A DNA stretch of 64,000 bases, taken from contig CP126204.1 of the NCBI GenBank assembly GCA_030272155.1, positions 4,331,501 to 4,395,500 on the forward strand, in the 5' to 3' direction. A model generated the notes under the pieces. It ran no database searches and had not been told where the DNA came from. It saw nothing but the letters and a program-made list of their open reading frames with translations. Of the stretch, positions 11,192-21,602 are shown one piece after another. This DNA is from Tetradesmus obliquus (Eukaryota; Chlorophyta; Chlorophyceae; Sphaeropleales; Scenedesmaceae). Position numbers and translations under genes: made by a program. The first letter of the stretch is position 1, and every line of letters begins with the position of its first letter.

Positions 11192-13719
11192 CAAGCAAGC
11201 AGAGCGCAGTTAGGCATACGTGGTATGCAGCACCTTGGAGTGATCAGATGGTTATTAAGTGGACATTTTGCGGTGGTGCCCGTAGCATGCTGTGGTGCCG
11301 CCACATGATTGCTGCTCACATGTTGTTAGCCATGCATTCACTGCAAACAACGAGCACTCCGCGTGTAGCAATGGATTGGCACTGCTTGCTGCCCTGCTTG
11401 CAGTCTCTGTTGATGCTGGTATTGCAACAGTGACCTGCAGCGGCGCGTTTGTGCCAGGAAGCTCTGTGGCCATCAGCGCCAACATCACGCTTGCTGTGGA
11501 GTCCTGCGCTGTGCTTTCAGGTGAGGGTCACATGTGCAGCAGCACATAGCTATGGCACTGCAACGTCTACAGTCCTTGTACTCTGCCAGAAGAGTTTGGC
11601 TGCTGTGCACAGTTGTCAAGTGAGCGGGGTAGTGCTAGCTGCTGCTTGACGTACAAAGTGTGGTAACGTAACTGCAAAGGAACGGCTGCGGGCTTGCTGC
11701 GCTTTGCTGTTGCTGCACACTGACTTCGGTGTGCAGCACGTCCAGCCCACATAAACTGAGGTTTGCTGCTGCTTTTGCTGTTGCTGCTGCTGCTGCTGCT
11801 GCTGCATTTATCTGCTACACAGCTGTGGCGAACGCCAGCGTGCCTGTCATCTGCTGCAGCACAGGAGCCAGCTACGCCAAGGCCGTCAATGCCAGCAGCT
11901 GCTACCAGCACCTGAAGCCAGCCACGCAGGTGAGCATGTGGTTATATATTGCCAAAAGCTCACATGCCTGCTGATTCGTGACATACTGAAGTTGACAGCG
12001 ATTCTGCTGGTCACTGCTTTGGCATGCCATGCCTTTACATGTCCTCAGCCGGCTGTCCTGATTTGCTATGTCTGCCTACTCTATGTTTTACTTTGTACTG
12101 GCACCAGGCCGCGCAGTGCTCCAAGCGTGCTGCCATTGGCAGCAGCTTTGGCTTCGCGAACAGAGGCCCCAACCTTGCCACACTCTACCTGGTGGATGAT
12201 GATGCAGCTGACTGCAGCGACAAGGTGTCCGTCGGCACTGCTGCCATGTCGTGTGTCAACACGCCTGGCAGCAGCGGCAAGCAGCTGCGGTTCAGGCTGA
12301 CGGTACCTAACACGCATAGGTAAGTGTTTCGCTATTTGAACAGCTGGCACGTGTATGATGGCAATGTTCAGTAGCTGGCTTGCAGCCCAGGCAGGTATCA
12401 GGCCCAGAGCACAGACTGCTGCCAACATACTTTGTAATCACCACCAACAGCTTGGACAAATGCTTGCTTCCTGCTGCCACCGTGGACTTGTGCTAAAGGG
12501 CTGCCCAAACCCGCATTTTCTCCTTCAGTGCCCTGCCACCAACACAGAGTGCTACCATGCCACTCACCGCATAACCGTATGTACACCTGCGCATTCCCTT
12601 GCATCTTTGCTGCAGGGCTGCCAACATCCGCTACATACTGTCCTGCAGCCAACCAGCCACCAACACGGAGTGCCCTCCCACTCCCTCCTGGACTAACGTA
12701 AAAGCTCCGCCAGTGCCGAGGGATATGGTCAGCGTGGTGCAGGGCAACAGCACAGTGACACGGTTTACGCTGAATGTGCAGGATTGCAAATGCAGTGAAG
12801 CCTTCTGGGGTGTGTACCACACAGCTACGTACAGGTACCTGCCCCTCAGCGCTTGCGGCCTGTGAGGTGTTTTGAAGAAACACGTTTACGAGTCAGCCAT
12901 GCACGGCTCATGGCATGAGCGAGTCGAGTTGAGTACGGCTGTCTGCAATGCTGCATATGTATCACCACCAGCACAACGTGCTGGCAACAACTTGTACACT
13001 TGCAGACCGCGCTGTGGCGGGACAGGCATCCCTGACCTGTGCCCAAGTTGTCCCTAGCCTTCTTTGGCCGTCCCTAAGTGCTGCAGCTGCATCCCTAAGC
13101 GTGCTGCTGACCAGGTCACGTTCACATTGGCATGCATGCTGTTTTGTGTTGTTTGGCGATGATGTCAATTTATCATGCGCCAGCACTGGCTTGCTGTGCC
13201 GCTTGCATAATGCCCCTATACAGGTGTGCGCGCCAACATTTGCCTCATCTCAACATGTGAACTGTTGTGTGTGAATGACCCAGTCCTGATATTTATGCTA
13301 TCAAAGCCTTGCTGATTAATCTGTTGACGGTGATGTAATTCTGTACTTTGCTAGAGGAGGCTGGACAGGCATGCTGCAGCAGCACTGTTCTCTGTGACTG
13401 ACAGTAAACGTTTCTGCAGCGGCTGTAGGTTGCTAGTGTGCAGCACTGCAGCAAGTTTGTGCAAGGAAGAGCATGCACTTCCAGCTGTGCAAGCAAGAGC
13501 ATGCACTTCCAGCTGGTCGGTTACAATACATGTCATTCAAATGCAGGAGCTCTTGCAGTCATGGCAACATGTGCGGCGGCAACAGGCGTTTGGTTTTGCA
13601 CAGGCCTGATGCTTGCCAAGGTTTGGACCAGGTTTTTTAACGGTGCAGCAAACCGTGGCTGTGGCAACGTCAAGGCCGTGGTGTGCCCTACCCTGAGGCC
13701 TCTGCTCTTGAAAAATTAG
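5684..13719 (+). CDS. Large Cys-rich extracellular-type protein, unrecognised
   Basis: A chain of plus-strand exons with good splice sites was read by eye. The first (5684 to about 5834) is a Cys module with CGADGSWVYQRGAC resembling those of the opposite gene. Then come about 6249-6392 (GVCGDLCKS), 6720-6862 (GVLSEDVSSLNFKLVAMSL), 8608-8727, 9657-9812, about 10345-10472, 10644-10818, 10936-11021, about 11404-11520, about 11823-11928, about 12108-12320 and 12617-12834. The last, about 13547-13719, ends LRPLLLKN-stop. The middle modules carry N-glycosylation sequons (NVTVS, NITEG, NSTV) and paired Cys in beta-rich stretches (ATVTCSGAFVPGSSVAI), suggesting an Ig- or adhesin-like ectodomain. I do not recognise the family. 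The 5' end is unknown and the region could hold two genes. The shared Cys module suggests a common origin with the neighbouring CCP-like gene. Confidence 0.55.
6480..6862 (+). repeat. Upstream partial copies of the exon at 6720
   Basis: The head of exon 6720-6862 (GVLSEDVSSLN) recurs with its intron tail at about 6604-6668, with a weaker copy near 6510-6560. Only the 6720 copy continues into the full exon (DSPSSNNRRGLLAKAGMLDR). Confidence 0.75.
6980..7641 (+). repeat. Tandem array of 127/136-bp units carrying an exon tail
   Basis: Five consecutive units begin at the GT donor at 6980, 7116, 7243, 7370 and 7506; the last ends at the donor at 7642. Each unit holds the intron head (GTGAGGCTGTGCC), a new acceptor (TTGACAG), and a copy of the tail of exon 6720-6862 (KAGVLDRIMVGYQ) followed by the donor. 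The 136-bp units carry an extra ACCACCGGT. The exon-like part is 52 or 61 nt, so including a single copy would shift the frame. A more decayed copy follows at about 7738-7783. Confidence 0.9.
8566..8604 (+). repeat. (CTG)13 tract before a 3' splice site
   Basis: Pure CTG run ending four bases before the acceptor TCTACAG of exon 8612-8727. On the sense strand it occupies the place of the polypyrimidine tract. Confidence 0.9.
9001..9042. repeat. (CAG)14 tract
   Basis: Pure CAG run in the plus-strand gene, just after a GTGAGGCGTGAG donor-like sequence. Confidence 0.95.
9334..9376. other. Perfect 19-bp stem, 5-nt loop hairpin in intron
   Basis: CTGCTGTGAGGTATGTCAA at 9334-9352 is followed by loop CTTCA and the exact reverse complement at 9358-9376. 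It lies in the intron before exon 9657-9812. No coding role is visible. It could be a short fold-back repeat or a structured RNA. It is too short for a typical plant-style microRNA precursor. Confidence 0.9.
9410..9700 (+). repeat. Two upstream copies of the head of exon 9657
   Basis: CCATGTGCCAGGTGCTGCTG and flanking bases occur at about 9414 and 9536 before the intact exon at about 9657 (MCQVLLPAATEASLAGG). The copies diverge soon after ATEAS and lack the rest of the exon. Confidence 0.8.
11101..11190. repeat. (GAT)30 microsatellite
   Basis: Ninety bases of pure GAT within an intron of the plus-strand gene, between the exon ending about 11021 and that starting about 11404. Confidence 0.98.
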
Positions 13720-14104
13720 TAGCGTGCCATGCCTACTTTTTGCTGGATGCTTTGAACGGCGTTGTTACTTTGTTATGCCACACAACATGAATCCGGCATG
13801 AGCCAGTTCCTTGCTGGCAGCTGTGAAACTCGGGGGCTCAATCAACATCCTGACAGGATGTTTCGATGTTAGAATGTGACTCAGATCACTGCTTGATGAG
13901 AATGCTGCAACGTGCCAGAGTGTACCAGCTTGCCAGCTACCAGGCCTGGCAGAATCAATAGCTGTTGCCACTCACATGACAGTTTCGTCAATAAAAGCAT
14001 GCTCCTGACGGAGGCCAGCGGCAGGCCTGCGCAAGCCTAACAGCCAATGCACACTTGCTGACGCAGCCACTCATCACGGCAACCAATACTGCACGCAGCC
14101 CGAG
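13720..14104. other. Convergent 3' flanks
   Basis: Spacer of 385 bp between the stop codons of the plus-strand Cys-rich gene and the minus-strand sphingolipid synthase. It should contain both 3' UTRs. No open frame of interest. I found no clear TGTAA polyadenylation signal for either gene. Confidence 0.5.
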
Positions 14105-16102
14105 TCACGACTTGGCAACAAACACAGCAACCGCAGCAGTCGCCAGCCCAACCACCACCAGCAACAGCGCAGCTGCAGTCGGCCTTTCTTCTTCTTCACC
14201 CTCGCTACTGGGCAGGGGTGCATCCTCCGGATAAACCCTTCGCGTCCAACCCCATGCAGCTGTTGTCACTGCCACAGCCAGGATCATATCTACAGTGTAG
14301 TGTTGCCTGTCGATGATGTCGCGAATGCAGGTCTGTAGTAGAGCTAGCCACAGCAGCGGACTGCTGAAGCGATTCGGGTAGTAGGAGCAGAACATGAGTG
14401 GGGCCACGGTCCAAAAGCTGGCATGGCCGCTGCAAGCAGACAATTGAGCAAGCAGGCAGGCAAGCAGGCAGGCAGAGGTCGTTTGTAAGCGGGTTGCAGC
14501 TCCGAACTGGCATAACACAGAAGAGACCTCCCACGCAGACGCAACAGATGCATTTGGTGAAATATGACCCACAGCAGCAGGCTGCTGAATCGGTTGGGGT
14601 AGTAGGAGCAGATCATGAGTGGGGCCACGGTCCAGAAGCTGGCATGGCCGCTGCAAAAAGGAAGGCAGGCAAGTAGAGCACATGTAGAAGCATGTCTGAG
14701 CGTTTTTTGCTGGCAAAGCAACGGGAAACAGTAGGAGCGGAACATGAGCAGAGCTACTGTCCAAAAGCTGGCATGGCTGCTGCAGACAGGCAGGCAGGCA
14801 CAGCAAGTTAACCACGCCTAATGCCTGCTCACTGGCACAAATGCATTGCTTGCTGAGCGGCTCAGTGTCATTGGCTCCCCAAACGGGCGAGGCTACCGGC
14901 GTGTAACTTTCACCGGCTAGTACCACTGCCACTGGTAAAGCAGGGGTAAGTGCTCCATAACCACTCGCCATGGTGCAATAGCCAGCAAACATCAAAGCCA
15001 CAACCCGCTACACCGAAAGCAGCGTCACTGGAACTTTTGTTGAAGCACTTCTGGTTCAGCGCACCTGAAGATGAGGTCGTTGCAGCCACCAAACCCCCTC
15101 AGCTCTGTGACGCCAATCCACACGATGCCAAACCAGCTGCGTGGTGGCGGCGGGAAGCGGCGCCTGCGGCATGCGGCGGCGGCAAGGCACGCCATATGTG
15201 CAACAGCTGAGGTTTGCAGGAGAAGTGAACAGCCCCACCGAGATGATGTACGGCAGAACGTGCTGTGGCTGTGTCTATTCGTGGCACAGAGATATGCTCG
15301 GACTGCTGGCATTTCTGCTGCTGCTGCTGCTGCCGCTGCTGCTGCCAGGCCCAGTGCTGTGCCTGTAACTGTTGAGGCTCTAGCTATGCAGGCTGCAGCT
15401 GGCAGCTGGAAGCAGGTGCCTTTGTACCATGCGACCATGCAAAGATAAAATGTAACGCCTCACATGTAGCACCCCGGTGTGGGGCTGGGCAGCACGGTGC
15501 TCATGAAGCAGGTATGGCACTGTAACCTGTGATATTATGACATGTGTCACTGTATAACGCCTCACATGTAGCACCCCGGTGTGGGGCTGGGCAGCACGGT
15601 GCTCATGAAGCAGGCATGCATGTAACACTGTAACATGTAACAAATTAACATGTAACAACATAACATGTTGTGCCTCACATGTAGCAACCCGGTGTTGGGC
15701 TGGGCAGCACGGTGCTCATGAAGCAGGCGGTGCGCAGCAGCCGCGCAACGCAGATGGTGAGGCTGAAGCGTGCCATCATGCCAAAACTAGAGAAGGGGTG
15801 CTGCAAAATGACAATGACAAACAAGGATGCAGTAGCAGGGCAGCAGATATTAGCCGTGTGAAGGCAAGGGTTGGTGCTCTGCACAAGGCAGAATGGTCAG
15901 GCTGAAGCGGGCCATCATGCCAAAACTGGAAAACGGGTGCTGCAATTGACAAGGCAGCAGCAGCAGCAGCAGCAGCAGCAGGCAGAAGGGCAACAGTTGA
16001 ATGCAGCAGATGATGGAATGGCTTGTGGTCTCCAGGGTGCAGATGGTCAGGCTGAAGCGAGCCATCATGCCAAAACTGGAAAACGGGTGCTGCAAGTGAC
16101 AA

Positions 16103-16144
<42 letters not shown>

Positions 16145-17179
16145 CAGAAGGGCAGCAGTTGAATGCAGCAGATGATGGAATGGCTTGTGGTCTCCAGGGT
16201 GCAGATGGTCAGGCTGAAGCGAGCCATCATGCCGAAACTGGAAAACGGGTGCTGCAAAGGACAAGGCGGCAGCAGCAGCAGCAGCAGCAGCAGCAGGGCA
16301 GCGATACTTTGCAGCGTGTGGATGGAGTGGGTTGATACTCTGCACGGGGCAAACTGTCAGGTTGAAGCGGGCCAAAATGCCACAGCTGGAGAAGGGGTGC
16401 TGCAGATGACGGGGAGCCAGCAGCAGGGCAGCAACGATTTGCAGTGTGTGAATGGAATGCTTCGATGCTCTGCACGGGGCAAGTTGTCAAGTTGGGGCGA
16501 GCAGGGATGCTGCATACGACAAGGAAATCAGCCAGCAGGGCAACAATGTGTTGCAGAGCAGCAGTTGCCGCTGCTATGCAGAGGTGTGGATGTTCGACAT
16601 GTTGCTTTACACTGCCAGGTGAAGTCTGTGCCGCAAGGCGGTGTTACGCAAACAGCAGTCAGCCATACACGCAAGCACATGCACAAAAGCTGCATAACTG
16701 ACAGTGTCTTATGCTGCCATGCACATACAGTACACAGCAGCCGCCCGCACCTGCTCCCACATGTTGCTGAAGGCCAGCAGCAGGATGGCTGCCAAGAAGC
16801 GCTGCTGCGACAGTCAAAGCCCACCTGCCGCCACAAGTTGTATGTCAGCAGCTGCTCACCTGCTCCCACATGTTGCTGAAGGCCAGCAGCAGGATGGCTC
16901 CCAGAAAGTGCTTGATGTCAAACCACTTGCCGTGTATGAAGAAGTGCAGCCAGCCATTGCTGCCTGCAACCACAAGACAGCAGAACAGCAACGTGCGGGG
17001 CATTTGCTGGCAGTTGATCACACATGCAACAAGACCAGCTGCTGCTGCTGCTGCTCCCTCTGCTGTTCAGCGGCGATAGCGGGCCCAGAAACTGCAGACT
17101 AAGCCAGAGGCCAGCCCAGTACGGTGTGTTGCCCCTCCAAGGCGCCATGACCCTGCGGGACGCTGCTGCTGCTGCCTTA

Positions 17180-17211
<32 letters not shown>

Positions 17212-18573
17212 ACATCCACCACCGCACAGTGCTGGCCCCCCCTCACCTGCAAGCGAGTGCAGCAGCGCCTCCCCATTGTCCTGCAGCCCTGGCACTAGCT
17301 CCTGGTTACGGGCATCTGTCGCTGAAACAACCCTGCGGCAGGCCGCGAAACACAAACACATCTAAGTCAGCAGGTACAACACGCAGGGGTTGCACCAGCC
17401 CCTGAATATGTGCATTGATCACTGAGACAACCCTGCGGCACGGCATGCAGCACAGCACATGCGGTTTAGCAGGCCTTGCACGAACAGGCGTTGCACCAGC
17501 TCCTGGTTGCGAGCATCTGTCGCCGACACAACCCTGCAGCGCAGCACGCAGTACAATGCGTGGTTGCATGCATCAAATGCGTCACTCTGTGAACATGCAA
17601 ATCAGCACGCATTGCTCAAGCAGCCCTGGCACCAGCTCCTGGTTGCGGGCATCTGTTTCTGCCACTACCCTGCGGCACGGCATGCAGCACAGCACATGTG
17701 ATTTAGCAGGCCTTGCGCAAACAGGCGTTGCACCAGCTCCTGGTTGCGGGCATTGGTCGCTGACACCACCCTGCAGTAACGACCGGAACAGCATGCAGCA
17801 CAGCACATGCGGTTTAGCAGGCCTTGCACGAACAGGCGTTGCACGAGCTCCTGGTTGCGAGCATCTGTCGCCGACACAACCCTGCAGCACAGCACGCAGT
17901 ACAATGCGTGGTTGCATGCATCAAATGCAGTCACTCTGTGAACATGCAAATCAGCACGCATTGCTCAAGCAGCCCTGGCACCAGCTCCTGGTTGCGGGCA
18001 TCTGTTGCTGACACTACCCTGCGGCACAGCACGCAGCACAGCACATGCGGTTCAGCAGGCCGTGTGCGAACAGGCGTTGCACCAGCTCCTGGCTGCGGGC
18101 ATTTGTTGCTGACGCAACCCTGCAGTCAAGACCGTTACGCAGCACATGTATGCATCAGCAGGCCGTGCACACACAGACCATGCAATGCCTCCAGTGCTTC
18201 GGCACTTGGGTGCACAAATGTGTGGCGTTGTACAATTGTCACAGCTTTAAAACCGCATTGGAGCTGCTGGACTCATTGATGATGCCAACAATGGCAGCAC
18301 GGTGCACGCCCAGACTCACCAGACCGTCAAGTTTTCAACAAGCAGCTCAGCCACCACACGTCTGCTGCTGCTACTGCTATTGCTGCTGCTGCTGCTGCTG
18401 CTGCTGTAACATCATCGGCCCCACTCACCACACCATGAGGTTCTCCACCAGCAGCTCAGCCACCATGGCAGCAAAGCAGGCCAGGAAGCGCCGCACATAC
18501 GGCAGCTCATGACCCCAGCGCTCAAACGTGATCACGCGGCAGGCGGTTAGGAACAGGCCTGTGGCATGATGAC

Positions 18574-18624
<51 letters not shown>

Positions 18625-18690
18625 CAGCTCATGGGCCCAGCGCTCAAAGGTGATCACACGGCAGGCGGTTAGGAACAGGCCTGTAGCATG

Positions 18691-18755
<65 letters not shown>

Positions 18756-19370
18756 GAAAGGCACAGGGCTGGTGATGTTGAGCAAGTGGTGGCAGGGATG
18801 GCACAATTGGCAAGGGCTGCCAAGGCGATATGGAGCAGGCTGCCGCCGGCAGCCGCTCAAGCGTGGCAACATGTGCAATTGCTCAGCCGCAGCTGCCTGA
18901 AGCAGGAACAGGCTGCAGAACAAATCCATGCTGACGCTGCATGCGTCTCGTGCCAATTGCGCGTGCATATTTGACTCAAGGAGTGACTCACATGCTGCCA
19001 ACACATACTGCCAGAAGGCTGATGGAGGCTCCAAGTACGCCTGCAGTGCTGGCAGCAGCAGGAACACAACTCCCACTGCAACAGCCAACTGCGGCCTGCA
19101 TCGTGACTGCCAGAGGTTGATTGTGTCTGCCGCTGCAGCAGCTGGCACCTTGTGCTCTGCAGCGACTCCATTGCACCTGCAGCGAGGCGATACATGCAGG
19201 GTTGCGATGCTGGGTTTAAACATTAAAGTTGTTTCTACTGCCTCGAAGTACGTAGTACTGTCATTGATGACTGCTGCTGCTGTGTTTTGAATGGGCAGTA
19301 AGTTCAGCCTGTCTTGCAGGCACAGCAGGAGCAGCGCAGCAGCAACATGATTACCTTGGGGACCCGCCAT
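14105..19370 (-). CDS. PAP2_C family sphingolipid synthase (IPC/sphingomyelin synthase-like)
   Basis: The 3' half is firm. Exons 16860-16963, 15679-15800, 15065-15163 and 14105-14429 join in frame (phases 0, 2, 2). They give the family signatures in order: LRTACFMSTVLPSPTPGCY; then GGCNDLIF joined across an intron to SGHASFWTV, so the SGH catalytic His is split by a splice site; then DRQHYTVDMILAV with the second His and the Asp. An acidic EGEEEE stretch and a C-terminal hydrophobic helix ending VAKS follow. Known family members move a phosphoinositol or phosphocholine head group onto ceramide in Golgi membranes; the head group cannot be read from sequence. The N-terminal half is tentative: exon 18429-18558 (RFLACFAAMVAELLVENLMV), a hydrophobic exon near 19000-19115, and a possible start MAGPQ at 19370 followed by a GTAATC donor. 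A separate upstream gene is possible. Confidence 0.78.
14430..14800 (-). repeat. Two upstream copies of the SGH exon head
   Basis: The start of exon 14105-14429 (GHASFWTVAPLMFCSYYPNR) recurs with its intron tail at about 14584-14650 (near identical) and 14735-14783 (SHASFWTVALLM). Neither continues into the HYTVD half. Each has a usable AG, so they are decoy acceptors or abandoned exon heads. Confidence 0.88.
15463..15620 (-). repeat. Two downstream copies of an exon tail
   Basis: The tail of exon 15679-15800 (FMSTVLPSPTPGCYM plus donor GTGAGG) recurs at about 15463-15505 and 15555-15615, separated by intron-head sequence. Confidence 0.88.
15850..16410 (-). repeat. Array of upstream copies of an exon head
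   Basis: The head of exon 15679-15800 (HPFSSFGMMARFSLTI) with the preceding (CTG)n intron tail recurs at about 15897-15945, 16045-16097 and 16217-16253. More diverged copies are at about 16350-16403 and 16480-16520. The units are roughly 130-160 bp. Only the 15679-15800 copy runs on into the catalytic-domain sequence. Confidence 0.88.
17298..18123 (-). repeat. Eight-copy array of a short exon-like cassette
   Basis: On the minus strand an AG acceptor followed by VVSATDARNQEL, often continuing into VQRLFVQGLL, occurs eight times. Positions are about 17298-17337, 17402-17437, 17500-17538, 17633-17671, 17734-17772, 17848-17884, 17982-18020 and 18085-18123. Coding similarity is kept (VVSATNARNQEL, VASATNARSQEL variants) although spacing varies from about 100 to 135 bp. 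The array lies inside the presumed N-terminal half of the sphingolipid synthase gene. Confidence 0.8.
18575..18754. repeat. Two long CAG tracts flanking a duplicated exon head
   Basis: About 48 bp of CAG at 18575-18622 and (CAG)21 at 18692-18754 flank a copy of the head of exon 18429-18558 (LFLTACRVITFERW). In the minus-strand gene these read as (CTG)n just before acceptors. Confidence 0.9.
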
Positions 19371-19905
19371 GATCGCCGCGAATGATGTTTTCTGATTCCT
19401 GGTTTGCCTTTATACTGCGCTTTTTGGCCGCCATGGCACAAGGCAGTAGCAGTGACTATTGTTCGTGCAGAGTAGTGGCAGGTGAGCAAGTTGACCGCGT
19501 GTTCAGACAAATAACTTGAATGAGTGAGAGTTTGCATTGCATTCTGCGCTCTCATGCCACCCCTCTGACTAGTACTCAGGCAGTTCCGTGAGGTGTGACT
19601 AATCCCCGAGCCAAGTGCACAAAAAGTGCTGTGACAGCGACCGCACCTTGCATATTGTACTTCAAACAGTATTATTTTCATCTCTAATCTCTGACGCTGC
19701 TGTTTTTCACTTCGATGTTACACGAGTGACCTTGATAACCCTCGATGACTCCCCTGGCACTTCATCACCACTGTATCAAGCGCCTCGAGAGGCCCCGCCC
19801 GGAGTCATAGCTGAACTTTTGCTCTTCTTCGTTGCAGCTGGTATTCATTGGAATATGTAAGAAAGCTGCGGTGCAGCACCACCAGCAAATTCTTGAAGGT
19901 GGAGT

Positions 19906-19972
<67 letters not shown>

Positions 19973-20225
19973 GCAGCAGCGGCAGCAGCAGGCAGCAAAG
20001 TGTTCAAGTCTTTGGTACTTATCCCTGAGGAAGGACGGCTCGCTGCCTGCCTCTCATCTTTGATGCGAAGTTGACCACTCAGTGGTAGGCAGTGACTGCC
20101 TAATCATACCCATATGGTGCAAGTGCTGAGCTGGTCGCAGCTGTGGCTGACTGGAGGTGAGCAGCTGCAGCATGCCAACAGAAATCACGTCTTGCATCCA
20201 TTTGGCGGCATCAAAACATATGCAT
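19371..20225. promoter_or_regulatory. Intergenic region between divergent sphingolipid genes
   Basis: About 0.85 kb lies between the tentative start of the sphingolipid synthase (minus) and the likely start of ceramide synthase (plus). It contains a CAG/CGG tract at 19908-19998 and no gene I recognise. If both starts are right it is a shared bidirectional promoter. No clear TATA box is seen. First non-coding exons of either gene may lie here. Confidence 0.45.
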
Positions 20226-20591
20226 ATGCGCTCCAGCAAAAGGAGCAGGGCACAAGTGCTGGTACTGTTCATTGGAGTCGTTGCAAATCTGCTGGCTTTG
20301 CTGGCTGCAGGCCTAGTTGTGTTCTTCCCAGCACTGCGGCTGGTGCTCAATGCGGCTGCCTTTGAGGTGAGCCTGCGGCGCTGATACACAGCACTTCCAT
20401 GTTTGCTTGAAAAGTGTGATGTTCGGGCCGTACCACTGCCACTCCATTACCTGCGCTGCGGCAGCACTGCTGTGCAGCTCTACTTGCGCACTCCGACTGC
20501 TGCAGTCATGCAACCCATTCAACCCTGCTGCTGCTGCTGCCGCTTGCCTGCAGCCGCTGGCAAACGCAGTTCTGCAGCACAGCCGCAACCA

Positions 20592-20630
<39 letters not shown>

Positions 20631-21444
20631 GCTGGCACCCAAGCGCACGCAGTTAGCAGTCGAGAAGTTCTGTGAATCTTGCTGGAAGGTGCGTGTCCAA
20701 GCTGGTCAGCATTGCACTGACAACAAGGCATCCTCACACTGTCCGTAGCCTGCTGCAAAAACTGTCGACGCACTCATTTTCTGATATAGCGTGTTGTTTC
20801 AAGCTTCCTCGTACTGTGTATGCAACACTTCTCATGCCTCGCTTGGTGGTGCCTGCAGCAGCCTGCTTTCAAACAACAGGACGCAGTGCAGCGGCATCTT
20901 GTGGTGACGTACTGCTGCAGAAGAAGCGCGTTGACGCGCTGGCTGTTCCCCAGCACATCTGATGTCACACCTTTGAAATCAGTTACATCTCACTGCATTC
21001 AATGGCTGCCCGCAGCTGCTGGGCCATGTCGTGTTCCTGTGCATAGGGCTGGCGGCTGTGTGCTAGCTTCACATAGGCCCATTGACCTGGGCTGTTCGCT
21101 GGCATTGCTAAAAACGCTACTGTTGCGTGAAGTCACATGTTGGGATGGCTGCCTGCCTGCAGCTGCTGGGCCATGCCGTGTTCCTGTGCATATGGCTGGC
21201 GGCCGTGTGCTGACTCCACACAGGCGCATATGACATGAACCGCTCACCAGCAGTGCTGCAAAAGCTGCCAATGCGTATAACACCTGTTACGCTGGCTGTT
21301 TGCTTGCCTGCCTGCAGCTGCTAGGCCATGTCGTGTTCCTGTGCATAGGGCTGGCGGCTGTATGGGGGGCACCCTGGCTGCAAGACAGTCGGCAGTTTTG
21401 GGATGGCTGGCCACATCATGACTTAAGGTGGGCGGATGCAGCAG

Positions 21445-21490
<46 letters not shown>

Positions 21491-21568
21491 TGGAGTGCGG
21501 CAGCTGCTGCTGTGTGTGACAGTCGGCAGTTCTGGGAAGGCTGGCCACATCATGACCTAAGGTGGGCG

Positions 21569-21602
<34 letters not shown>

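Noticed and set aside
11093..11308. Open frames of poly-Met, poly-His or poly-Ile over 11101-11190
   Set aside because: They are translations of the (GAT)30 microsatellite inside an intron, not genes.
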